DNA from: Paracoccus chinensis
GTDB taxonomy: Bacteria > Pseudomonadota > Alphaproteobacteria > Rhodobacterales > Rhodobacteraceae
Assembly (NCBI RefSeq): GCF_900102885.1
Contig: NZ_FNGE01000004.1
Location: 154,493-218,492, forward strand
Direction: 5' to 3'
Length of the DNA: 64,000 nucleotides
Position 1 is the first letter of the stretch. Every line of letters begins with the position of its first letter. Both the position numbers and the translations under genes were made by a program. This document shows positions 26,747 through 34,720 of this stretch, one piece after another. The notes under the pieces were generated by a model that was not told where the DNA came from, did no database searches, and saw nothing but the letters and a program-made list of their open reading frames with translations.

Positions 26747-29437
26747 TCAGTTAGCGGCAGGCACGGCGTCCGCGGCGTTGCGCATCAGGAAGTCGGTGAC
26801 AAGGGCCGCTTCCTCCTCGTCGAGGCCTGCGCGCGGGAACATCGACGGGGTGATGCCGCGCCATTGCAGCTGGGTGAAGCCCTTTGGATCGCGAGGCCCG
26901 TGGCAGACGGTGCAGCGCTGGTAGAAGATGCGCTCGCCCGGCTCCATGTTCTCGTAAAGCGCCTCGACCAGGCCCGCGACGCGGTCCAGCCCCAGCTCGC
27001 CCTCGTCCACGGCGGCGAACTGGTAGTCGGTCAGGATCGCGGGCGGCTGATAGGCTTGGTTGGGACGTTCCGCATCCTCGCACTTGGCGACGGAGGCCAC
27101 GCAGGTGTTGGCGATGGTCGCCTGCGTCAGCCCCGAGGCGGGGCGTTCCGAGGTGATCCAGTTGATCTGCCCCGAGTTGCAGCGCCCCTTGCTGTCGAGG
27201 TCCGGCCAGACGCCTTCGTAAAGCGACATGACGCCCGGCATGATGTCGTCCGACAGCACCGCCCCCGCGATGATCGCGCCGCGATCGTTGCGGATTTCCA
27301 CGAGGTCCCCGTCCGCGATGCCACGCGCCTCGGCGTCCTGGCGGTTGATCCGCACCGGCTCGCGCCCGTCGATCTTGTAAAGTTCGCGCAGCCGGGCCGA
27401 GTTGTCCATCTGGCTGTGCAGCCGGTACCAGGGATGGGGGCTCACGACATGCAGCTGGCCTTCCCCGGCATTGCCCAGGTATTCCAGCGGCTCCTGCCAG
27501 ACGGGCATGCCGGGGTTGTCGGCCACCTTCATGTCGGCGATCGAGCTGCAGAACATCTCGATCTTGCCCGAGACCGTGTGCAGCGGGTTCTTTTCGGGGT
27601 CCTCGTAGAAGGCGCCGTGGCGGACCCACTTGCGCGCCTCGGGGGGCGCGGGCTGGAGCGCATAGCCCTTTTCCCAGAACTCCTCGAAGGGCGTGGTCTT
27701 GGACGCGCCCGAGCGTTCATAGGCCGCGCGGATGTGGTCCATGAAGTCCAGGCTGTCGGTGAACTGCGCCCAGAGGCCCATCTTGTCGGCCAGCGCCTCG
27801 AAGATCTCGTAGTCGCTCTTCGACTCGCCGAGCGGCTCGATCACCTTCTTCATGGCGTAGATCTTGTCGTTGGAATAGGTGCCGCCGACCGAGATGTCGT
27901 CGCGCTCCATCGTGCCCGAGGCGGGCAGGACGATGTCGGCCCAGCGCACGGCGGCCGTCCACCAGATGTCCTGGCTGACGATCGTGTGCAGCTTGCCGAA
28001 GGCCTTAAGCAGCCGGTTCAGGTCCTGCTGGTGCGAGACGAAGTTGTTGCCTGCGTTGTAGATCATCTTCACGTCGGGATAGGTGCGGGTCTGCCCGTTG
28101 TAGAAGAACTCCTTGCCCGGGTTTTCCAGCATCTCGACGATGCGGCTGGCGGGGCAGAGCTTGTCCACGAGGTTCTTGCCCGAGGACAGGCCCGTGGGGG
28201 TGGGCTGGCCCGACTGGGGCATGCCGCCGTTGCCATAATGCCAGCTGAAGCCCACGCCCTCGCCCGGCTTGCCGATCTTGCCGACCAGCGCGGCGAAGTT
28301 GATGATCGCGTGGTGGGTCAGCTCGCCGTGGTGGGCGCGCTGCAGCGACCAGGCGCCTGCGAACTGGGTGCGCGAACCGGCGAACAGTTCGGCCAGTTCG
28401 CGGATCCGGTCGGCCGGGATGCCGGTGATGGCGGCGGCCCAGTCGGGCGTCTTGGGGGTGCCGTCGTCCCGGCCCTGGACATAGGCGATCCAGCGGTCGG
28501 CCCCGACCGTGTATTTCGCCATGTAGTCCTTGTCTTCCAGCCCCTTTTCCAGAACGTGGTGGGCCATCCCGAGGAACAGCGCGATGTCGGTGTTGGGGAC
28601 GATCTGCACCCAGTCCGCGTTCAGGTAGTAGTCCGAGGCGGTGCGCTGCGGGTTGATCGAGATGAAGCGGCAGCCCGCGTCGCGGATCTCGGCCCAGGGG
28701 CCGTACATGCCGTGGTCGGCGACCGTGAACTCGATCCGGTTGTTCTTGATCGGGTCGCAGCCGACCAGCACGAAGACCTGCGTGTTGTCGCGCACGACCT
28801 CCCAGGCGGTCTGGGGCGAATAAACCTCCATGTCGCCGATGATGTGCGGCAGCGCGACCTGGCTCGCCCCGGCCGAGAAGTCGCCCTGGGTGATGGTGCA
28901 GCCGCCGATCAGGTTGAAGAAGCGCTGCTGCATGACGTTCGGGCGGAAGGACCCGGCATTGGCCCAGCCCCCGTAGGACGAGCTGAAGATCGCCTCGTTG
29001 CCGTTTTCCTCGATGGTCTTGAGGATCGCGTTGCCGGCCAGCGCCAGCGCGGTGTCCCAGTCCACGCGGACGAATTCCTCGCGCCCGCGCAGTTCCGGCT
29101 TGGTGTCGCCGGTCTGCCAGCCGTCCAGGTAGGACTTGCGGACCATGGGATAAAGGATGCGGCTTTCGTCATAAACGCGATCCACCGTGCCCAGCATCAG
29201 CATGTCGGTGGGCTGGTGGTCGAGCTCGGTCACCGGAGAGATCGAGGTGAGGCGCCCGTCGCGCACGACCGCCTCGAAGGGCCCGAAATGCGTGGCGTGG
29301 AACACCCGCTGTCCGTGCGAGTTGGGGTCGATCGCAGCAAGGGCCGAACTGTTCATCAGCCGGGCGGCGCCCAAGGCCCCCACCGCCACGACACCTGCCT
29401 GCATGAAGCTGCGGCGCGAGATCTGACATGCGGTCAT
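26747..29437 (-). CDS. TorA/DMSO-reductase family molybdoenzyme with C-terminal cytochrome c domain
   Basis: 896 residues. A clear Tat leader (SRRSFMQAG, Arg8-Arg9, hydrophobic core to about 36) directs the folded enzyme to the periplasm. The body (about 40-800) is a TorA/BisC/DMSO-reductase-type molybdopterin domain; TQGDFSAGASQ puts Ser188 at the position of the molybdenum-binding serine. After the dinucleotide-binding domain comes about 80 extra residues with one haem c motif, CTVCH (842-846), and a candidate Met866 axial ligand. Classical TorA is about 830 residues and receives electrons from a separate TorC; here the donor haem is fused. Neither a TorC-like quinol cytochrome nor a TorD chaperone gene is nearby. 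Exact substrate (TMAO, DMSO, other N- or S-oxides) is not decided. An FNR-like box lies upstream. Confidence 0.9.
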   Translation of the reverse strand: MTACQISRRSFMQAGVVAVGALGAARLMNSSALAAIDPNSHGQRVFHATHFGPFEAVVRDGRLTSISPVTELDHQPTDMLMLGTVDRVYDESRILYPMVRKSYLDGWQTGDTKPELRGREEFVRVDWDTALALAGNAILKTIEENGNEAIFSSSYGGWANAGSFRPNVMQQRFFNLIGGCTITQGDFSAGASQVALPHIIGDMEVYSPQTAWEVVRDNTQVFVLVGCDPIKNNRIEFTVADHGMYGPWAEIRDAGCRFISINPQRTASDYYLNADWVQIVPNTDIALFLGMAHHVLEKGLEDKDYMAKYTVGADRWIAYVQGRDDGTPKTPDWAAAITGIPADRIRELAELFAGSRTQFAGAWSLQRAHHGELTHHAIINFAALVGKIGKPGEGVGFSWHYGNGGMPQSGQPTPTGLSSGKNLVDKLCPASRIVEMLENPGKEFFYNGQTRTYPDVKMIYNAGNNFVSHQQDLNRLLKAFGKLHTIVSQDIWWTAAVRWADIVLPASGTMERDDISVGGTYSNDKIYAMKKVIEPLGESKSDYEIFEALADKMGLWAQFTDSLDFMDHIRAAYERSGASKTTPFEEFWEKGYALQPAPPEARKWVRHGAFYEDPEKNPLHTVSGKIEMFCSSIADMKVADNPGMPVWQEPLEYLGNAGEGQLHVVSPHPWYRLHSQMDNSARLRELYKIDGREPVRINRQDAEARGIADGDLVEIRNDRGAIIAGAVLSDDIMPGVMSLYEGVWPDLDSKGRCNSGQINWITSERPASGLTQATIANTCVASVAKCEDAERPNQAYQPPAILTDYQFAAVDEGELGLDRVAGLVEALYENMEPGERIFYQRCTVCHGPRDPKGFTQLQWRGITPSMFPRAGLDEEEAALVTDFLMRNAADAVPAAN

Positions 29438-29497
29438 GGGCGATTCCTTCCATTCCATCTTTCGGCATGATATGGGCCCGCGGGGCGGCCCCGGTCC

Positions 29498-29511
29498 ATG
29501 ATCTGGATCAA
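29498..29511 (-). promoter_or_regulatory. FNR/Nnr/Dnr-type operator upstream of the TorA-like gene
   Basis: On the minus strand the site reads TTGATCCAGATCAT, matching the FNR-family consensus TTGAT-N4-ATCAA at all but the last base. Its centre lies about 67 bases before the TorA-like ATG, a spacing compatible with activation from near -41.5. It suggests induction under oxygen limitation or by nitrogen oxides through a Crp/Fnr-family activator. It could also act on the divergent gene starting at 29656. Confidence 0.7.
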
Positions 29512-29655
29512 GGCAGCGGGGCGGGGAAGGTTGCCTTCTGGTTGTGGAATCAGGTCCGGCTTGCGCGAAATCCTGCCTGTTTTCCTGTCCCGGTGAACAA
29601 GGGAGCAGGGGCGCGCGTTGCCCGGAAAACAACCTCTGGGAAGGAGAAGGAAGCG

Positions 29656-30168
29656 ATGGTCACCATGTCTCGTCTCTTGGGTCCGGCGGCGGTGGCGGCC
29701 CTGCTGGCCACGCCCGTCCTTGCGCAGCAGAGCGCTCCGGCGCCCGCCGGTGGCTCACCCGACGCGCCCGCCGCAACCGCGCCGGTGGCTGATAATCCTG
29801 CGCCCGATCAGCCCGATGCCGTGGCCGTTCCGACCGCGCCCGCAGCGGGCGGCGGCGAGCCTGCCGACCCTCACCTGATGCTGCCCGCCCTGACCGGTGG
29901 CCCCGATGGCTCGCCCACCGCCCTGCGCGGCAACCCCCTGCCCGGCACCTCGACCTCGATCCCCACGGCCAACCCGGCCGGCGTGCCGCCCCTGCCCGAG
30001 CGCCAGGGCCAGGCCGCGGAACGCGAGGACACGGGGATCGAGGGGCAATGCGACCCCGTGACCAGCATCGGCTGCCCCGCCCTGCGCACGGACGGCGCCA
30101 CGCAGACCGTCAGCCCCGATCCCGCTGCCCCCGGCGGCTCTGCCGCGACCAGCGGCGCCACGAACTGA
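29656..30168 (+). CDS. Hypothetical secreted Pro/Ala-rich protein
   Basis: 170 residues from an ATG with a strong RBS (aaggagaagg). A Sec signal peptide (MVTMSRLLGPAAVAALLATP, cut after VLA or LAQ near 24) is followed by a low-complexity chain rich in Pro, Ala, Gly, Asp and Thr. Two cysteines (in GQCDPVTSIGCPAL, near 130 and 139) could form a disulfide in the periplasm. There is no recognisable domain. It diverges from the TorA-like gene, sharing a 218-base region with the FNR-like box, and converges on the response regulator. Function unknown. Confidence 0.7.
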   Translation: MVTMSRLLGPAAVAALLATPVLAQQSAPAPAGGSPDAPAATAPVADNPAPDQPDAVAVPTAPAAGGGEPADPHLMLPALTGGPDGSPTALRGNPLPGTSTSIPTANPAGVPPLPERQGQAAEREDTGIEGQCDPVTSIGCPALRTDGATQTVSPDPAAPGGSAATSGATN

Positions 30169-30178
30169 GCGTCCTTCC

Positions 30179-30210
30179 GGCCTGCGAGGACAACCGCGTC
30201 CTTGCAGGCC
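30179..30210. terminator. Hairpin between convergent genes
   Basis: ggcctgcgaggac (30179-30191) can pair with gtccttgcaggcc (30198-30210), 13 base pairs with one G-T position and a 6-base loop. It lies in the 48-base gap between a rightward gene and the leftward response regulator. No T-tract on either side, so the terminator call rests on position and stem strength. Confidence 0.45.
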
Positions 30211-30216
30211 TGCGCC

Positions 30217-31311
30217 TCAGGTCGCCGGCCGGGACGGGGGACCTGCCTGTCCCTTCGGGTCGGTGCAATGCGGACATTCAGCCAGGGGCACGCTGCGCAG
30301 CAGCAGCATCAGGTCGGCCTGCCGCGAGGTCATGGTCTTCTGGAAGATGTTGCGAAGATGGAAGTTCACGGTCGTCAGGCTGATCGCCAGCTGGTCCGCG
30401 ATGTCCTTCAGCCGCAGCCCCCTAGCCAGAAGCTCGGCCACCGCGGCCTCGCCCGCCGTCAGCCCGGCCGCCTGCGCGATAAGGCGGACGCCCAGCCGCC
30501 GCGCCGCGTCGAAGCCGAGGATCAGCGCCATCATCATGGGATCGCCCGGCCGGACCGGCAGCGAGCCCAGGTCGGACAGGACGACCAGCCTCCAGCTGTC
30601 CTGCGGAAGATCCTGGCTGATCACGGCGGCCGAATGGTGGCAGCCGCCCTGGCGCAGGCTGTCATAGGCCGCGTTGATGGACTGCATGTAGTCGGCCTCG
30701 CCGATGGCATGGCGCAGCCAGTTGCGGGTCGGCGGGGAAAGCTCCTGGGACAGTCGCCGCGCGGCGCGGTTCGAAAAGCAGATGCGTCCGCGCATGTCCA
30801 GCAGCACCAGCCCGAAATCCAGTCGGTTCACCGCCCGCACCAGCCCCGCCACGGCATCGTCCTGATGGGGATGCCCGTGGACCGAGGCGATCCGCGCCGC
30901 CAGCCGCAGTTGCGCGTCCACGGCCGCCACCAGCAGGTCATAATCCACCGGCTTGACCAGGTAGTCGTCGGCTCCTGCCCGCTTGCCGGCCAGGATGTCC
31001 GACCGGTCCGCGAAGCCCGTCAGCAGGATGAAGGGCACGTCGTTCAGGTCCGGCCGCGTCTGGCGCACCCGGCGCAGAAAGGTCATCCCGTCGATCCCGG
31101 GCAGGGTGATGTCCGACAGGATCACGTCAGCGCGGACACTGTCCAGCCGGGCCAGCGCGGCCTCGGCGCTGGTTTCGGCCAGAACGTCATAGCCCGCCTC
31201 GGTCAGCACCGCCGAAAGATCCTCGAGCAGGTCCGGCTCGTCCTCGCAGACGAGGATGAGGGCGCGCTCTTCCTCGCCTTTGGCCGGGCTGGGGTGCTTA
31301 GGGGCGGCCAC
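30217..31311 (-). CDS. Response regulator: receiver, PAS-like domain and LuxR-type helix-turn-helix
   Basis: 364 residues from the GTG at 31311, which has gaggtg upstream and overlaps the kinase gene by 14 bases; an ATG at 31359 would give a longer, less likely N-terminus. The receiver domain (about 17-130) has the acidic pocket CEDEPD, phospho-acceptor Asp67 (ILSDITLPGIDG) and the lysine in YLVKPVD. A PAS-like middle (LDFGLVLLDMRGRICFSNRA) precedes a C-terminal LuxR/FixJ helix-turn-helix (LTAGEAAVAELLARGLRLKD...TTVNFHLRNIFQK). It should be phosphorylated by the kinase encoded just upstream. Targets are unknown; either the flanking molybdoenzyme genes or the glycan locus are candidates. Confidence 0.88.
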   Translation of the reverse strand: MAAPKHPSPAKGEEERALILVCEDEPDLLEDLSAVLTEAGYDVLAETSAEAALARLDSVRADVILSDITLPGIDGMTFLRRVRQTRPDLNDVPFILLTGFADRSDILAGKRAGADDYLVKPVDYDLLVAAVDAQLRLAARIASVHGHPHQDDAVAGLVRAVNRLDFGLVLLDMRGRICFSNRAARRLSQELSPPTRNWLRHAIGEADYMQSINAAYDSLRQGGCHHSAAVISQDLPQDSWRLVVLSDLGSLPVRPGDPMMMALILGFDAARRLGVRLIAQAAGLTAGEAAVAELLARGLRLKDIADQLAISLTTVNFHLRNIFQKTMTSRQADLMLLLRSVPLAECPHCTDPKGQAGPPSRPAT

Positions 31312-32773
31312 GGCGCACCTCTGCCGGGCCGGGCCGCACGGGCGCGTCGGGGCTGACATACCGGGCTCCCGTTCCTGCCTCGGCCAGCGGAAGCACCAGG
31401 TCGAAGCGCGCACCGTGCTGTCCGTCGCTGGCCACGCGGATCGTTCCGCCCTGGATCTCGGCCAGCCTGCGGGCCAGCCACAGGCCGACGCCACTGCCGG
31501 GATGGCCCACCGCGCGTTCGCCCCGCCAGAAGCGCTGGAAGATCGCCTCCTGGTCGGCCGGAGGAATCCCCGCGCCCTGGTCGATGACCGAGATGACGGC
31601 CATCCCCTGCGCCTCGGCGGCCCGCAGCTCGACCGGGCTGCCGCTGGGCGAGTATTTCAGCGCATTCTCGACCAGGTTGGCCAGCGCGTGAAAGGCAAGG
31701 CTGGGATCGCAGAGGAGGCGCAGCCCTGCCGCGTCCGTCGGCAGGACCAACCGCTGGCGCCCTTCCCCCATCCCTTCATGCGCCAGGATCATGGCGACCA
31801 GATGCTGCAGCGGGACCGGACGGGGATGGATCGAGGGCGCACCGCCCTCGACCGCGCCCGCCAGCATGGCCTGGTCCATGAAATGCAGCACCTGGCTGAT
31901 CTGCCGCCGGATCCGCAGCAGGGCCGCGCTGTCCTGGGGACGTTCGGCCAGATCGGCGCGCGACAGCATCCGTTGCGCGGCGCTGTCGATCACCGTCAGG
32001 GGCGACCGCATCTGGTGCGCGATCACGGCGGCGATGTTGCGCAGGTAGGCCGCGGAATCGCAGGCGCGCTGCAGATCCCGCTGAAGCTTGCGGTCGTCCT
32101 GGACGCGGCGCAGCGTCCACAGCAGGCACAGGACGAGCCACGCCAGTCCCACGAGCCCCGCCAGCACCGCCGCCGCCCCCAGCACAAGGATGCGGTAAAG
32201 CTGACCTGCCCTTTCGACCTGCTGCGCCTCGTGGGCGCTTTGCACGCGCGCCCCGGCCCGGCTCAGCGCCCGTTCCAGTTGCGTCAGCCGGGCGGCAAGG
32301 CCCGCCAGATCGCCCCGGCTGTAGACGACGCGCGCCGGGTCGCGGTCGCGCAGTTGAGTGATGGCGGCGGCGATCTCGTCGTCCAAGGCGGCGGCGGCAG
32401 CGGAACGGTCCCGCAGCACGGGCTCCAGCTGGTCCAGCCGGCGCAGCAGCAGGTGGTAACGGCGGATGAATTCCTGCCGGGCGGCGGGGTTCTCGGCATG
32501 GTCTTCCGCGACCTCGTTCAGCCGCAGGGCCTCGACCGCCGCCTGGACGTAAAGCCGGGGCATGTCGGCCACCGGGTCCCGCAGGGGGCGCGCCTCCATC
32601 CGCCACAGCTGCACCGAGGCGAAGACCGTCACCGACAGCGCCGCCGCGATCAGCAGAAAGGGCAGCATCAGGCCGGGGGAAAAGAACAGCGCGTGCAAGG
32701 GCAGATGCCCCCGGACCTCGGCCTCGTCTTCGGGCGCCGCAGCCGATGCCCGGTCAACCACCTCGCTCGTCAT
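31298..32773 (-). CDS. Membrane sensor histidine kinase
   Basis: 491 residues. Two membrane helices (about 35-57 and 194-220) frame a periplasmic domain of some 135 residues that is helical and rich in Arg, Leu and Ala. The phospho-accepting His253 lies in IAHQMRSPLT, followed by the ATP-binding boxes NLVENALKYS, DQGAGIP and GSGVGLWLARRLAE. It autophosphorylates and passes phosphate to the response regulator whose gene overlaps its 3' end. The signal sensed is unknown; no PAS or HAMP domain is obvious. Confidence 0.93.
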   Translation of the reverse strand: MTSEVVDRASAAAPEDEAEVRGHLPLHALFFSPGLMLPFLLIAAALSVTVFASVQLWRMEARPLRDPVADMPRLYVQAAVEALRLNEVAEDHAENPAARQEFIRRYHLLLRRLDQLEPVLRDRSAAAAALDDEIAAAITQLRDRDPARVVYSRGDLAGLAARLTQLERALSRAGARVQSAHEAQQVERAGQLYRILVLGAAAVLAGLVGLAWLVLCLLWTLRRVQDDRKLQRDLQRACDSAAYLRNIAAVIAHQMRSPLTVIDSAAQRMLSRADLAERPQDSAALLRIRRQISQVLHFMDQAMLAGAVEGGAPSIHPRPVPLQHLVAMILAHEGMGEGRQRLVLPTDAAGLRLLCDPSLAFHALANLVENALKYSPSGSPVELRAAEAQGMAVISVIDQGAGIPPADQEAIFQRFWRGERAVGHPGSGVGLWLARRLAEIQGGTIRVASDGQHGARFDLVLPLAEAGTGARYVSPDAPVRPGPAEVRRGRP

Positions 32774-32860
32774 CGGCAGTTCCCTCCCCGTTGAGATCGG
32801 GACGGGCCGGGCAACATCACGCGCCCGAGCCCTCGATCGACAAAGTCCCGGAGCGGCCGG

Positions 32861-34033
32861 TCAGGCGGCCGCCTCGGCGCAGGTTTCGACCAAGGCCGAG
32901 GCGACGGCGTCCAGCTCGTCCTCGGTCCAGGTGGGATCGACCAGCAGGCACAGGCTCGTCTCGCCCAGGGCCCGCGCCATGGGCAGCGGCTCGGGCGGAT
33001 GCAGGCCGGGCGGGGCGAAGATCGCCTCGCGGTAGATTTCCGAGCAGCTTCCAGTCAGCACCGGCCGGCCGCGCGCGGCCATGGTGGCCAGGATGCGGTC
33101 GCGGTCCCAGCCGGGGGCCAGTCGTTCAGGGCGGACGAAGGCATAGAAGCGGTACCAGGCATGAGTCATGCCCTCGGGCGGCATGGGGATGCGCAGCAGG
33201 TCCGTGCCGTCCAGCGCCGCCGCCAGCCGCAGGGCGTTGCGTTCCCGCGCCGCCCGCCATTCGGGCAGCCGCCGCAACTGGACGCGGCCCAGCGCGGCCG
33301 AGGGCGCCGTCATGCGCAGGTTGGTGCCCGGCCCCGCCGCGTGCAGCCAGCGGAAACCGGGAGCCGGGTCCTTCTGGAACACCAGGGCGCGGTCCTTGCC
33401 ATGGTCCTTGAAGCTCCAGATCTCGTCGAACAGGGCGTCGTCGTCGGTGACGATCATGCCGCCCTCGCCGCCCGTGGTCATGATCTTGTCCTGGCAGAAG
33501 GAATAGGAGCCCAGCGTGCCGAAGCCGCCCACGGGCCGCCCGCCGATGGCCGCGCCATGGGCTTGGGCGCAGTCCTCGATGACCCACAGCCCGTGCCGCG
33601 CGGCCAGGGCCATGATGCCTTCCATGTCGCAGGGCCAGCCGGCCAGATGGACGGGGATGATGCCGCGCGTGCGGGGGGTGATCAGGGGCGCGATGGTTTC
33701 GGGCGTGATGTTCTGGCTGTCCGCGTCCACGTCGGCGAAGACCGGCACGCCCCCCGCCAGCAGCACGCAGCTGGCCGAGGCGACGAAGCTGCGGGGCGTC
33801 ACGATCACCTCGTCGCCCGGCTGCAGGTCCAGCGCGCGCAGGGCCGCGTCCAAGGTCACCGTGCCGTTCGCCATGGCGATGGCATGGGCGGTGCCGACGT
33901 GATCCGCGAACTCGCGCTCGAAGGCCGCGACGTCGGGGCCAGTCCAGGCATTGACCTTGCCCGAGCGCAGCACCGCCGCCACGGCCTCGACCTGTTCCTC
34001 GTCGTATTCGGGCCAGAAGCGGGTTCGATGCAT
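32861..34033 (-). CDS. DegT/DnrJ/EryC1/StrS-family sugar aminotransferase
   Basis: 390 residues. The PLP-binding lysine is Lys183 in YSFCQDKIMTTGGEGGM, and Asp154 (VIEDCAQAHGA) should contact the pyridine nitrogen. The family transfers an amino group from glutamate or glutamine to a nucleotide-linked keto sugar. It is the last gene of the leftward glycan operon, three bases after the PIG-L deacetylase gene. The CapD/WbpM-type dehydratase at 47128 could supply its 4-keto-6-deoxy substrate, and the formyltransferase two genes upstream could acylate the amine. It is a true aminotransferase by active site, in contrast to the relative at 54354. Confidence 0.92.
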   Translation of the reverse strand: MHRTRFWPEYDEEQVEAVAAVLRSGKVNAWTGPDVAAFEREFADHVGTAHAIAMANGTVTLDAALRALDLQPGDEVIVTPRSFVASASCVLLAGGVPVFADVDADSQNITPETIAPLITPRTRGIIPVHLAGWPCDMEGIMALAARHGLWVIEDCAQAHGAAIGGRPVGGFGTLGSYSFCQDKIMTTGGEGGMIVTDDDALFDEIWSFKDHGKDRALVFQKDPAPGFRWLHAAGPGTNLRMTAPSAALGRVQLRRLPEWRAARERNALRLAAALDGTDLLRIPMPPEGMTHAWYRFYAFVRPERLAPGWDRDRILATMAARGRPVLTGSCSEIYREAIFAPPGLHPPEPLPMARALGETSLCLLVDPTWTEDELDAVASALVETCAEAAA

Positions 34034-34036
34034 GGC

Positions 34037-34720
34037 TTACTCCACCAGACGGATTGCGACAAAGGCTTCGGCCGCGGCGCGGTGCACGGTCGCGCCGCGC
34101 AGGGTCGCCAGCGCCCTGAGCGCGGCGACCGAGCGTTCATGGGGCGGTTCGCGCTGCTGGCTGGCGAACAGGGCGAAGGCATCGAGCTTGCGGTCGAGCG
34201 TGGCCGAGATGTCCACGAAAAGATTGGGCAGGAAGGCCGGGGTCAGGTAGGGCGCGTTCCAGTTGGTTTCCGACAGCGTCTCATAGGCCAGGACCCGGCG
34301 GGGGTAGTGGTGCTGGTGCGGCCGGGCCGCAACCAGCGCCGACAGGAAGCAGAGCTGGTGGTCCAGGTGGATGTCGCCCGGATGAGGGGCGAAGACCGTC
34401 ACCGGATCGACCGCGCGCACCAGCCCGCCGATTGCGGCATTCAGGTCGGCATGGGCCATCTCGCCCAGTTCCGCCGCCGGGCAGTCAAGGAAATGCGTCT
34501 GCGCCACGCCCAGCGCCCGGTGCGCCGCCTCGGCCTCGGCCCGCACGCCCTGGGCCTGCTCGGGCGAAAAGCGGGGTGCGCGGCCTGTGGTGACGATGGC
34601 CACATGGACCTCGGCGCCCGTCTCGGCCAGCCGGGCCATGGTGCCGCCCACGCCCAGCACCTCGTCGTCGGGATGCGGGGCGAGGACCAGAACCGGGCCC
34701 TTGTCGTCAAGCAATCCCAT
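34037..34720 (-). CDS. PIG-L/LmbE-family deacetylase
   Basis: 227 residues. The zinc motif LAPHPDDEVLGVGG (His16, Asp19) and a later IHLDHQLCF with the third metal ligand are both present. PIG-L enzymes remove N-acetyl groups from GlcNAc-like sugars. The gene overlaps the formyltransferase by 14 bases and lies three bases before the aminotransferase, so a role in tailoring an amino sugar of the surface glycan, before re-acylation by formyl, is plausible. There is no signal peptide; it acts in the cytoplasm. Confidence 0.9.
   Translation of the reverse strand: MGLLDDKGPVLVLAPHPDDEVLGVGGTMARLAETGAEVHVAIVTTGRAPRFSPEQAQGVRAEAEAAHRALGVAQTHFLDCPAAELGEMAHADLNAAIGGLVRAVDPVTVFAPHPGDIHLDHQLCFLSALVAARPHQHHYPRRVLAYETLSETNWNAPYLTPAFLPNLFVDISATLDRKLDAFALFASQQREPPHERSVAALRALATLRGATVHRAAAEAFVAIRLVE

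Noticed and set aside
26693..29470. A 925-residue rightward open frame opposite the TorA-like gene
   Set aside because: Composition (His, Val, Arg, Gly, Ala) and lack of any motif mark it as the complement of the molybdoenzyme gene.
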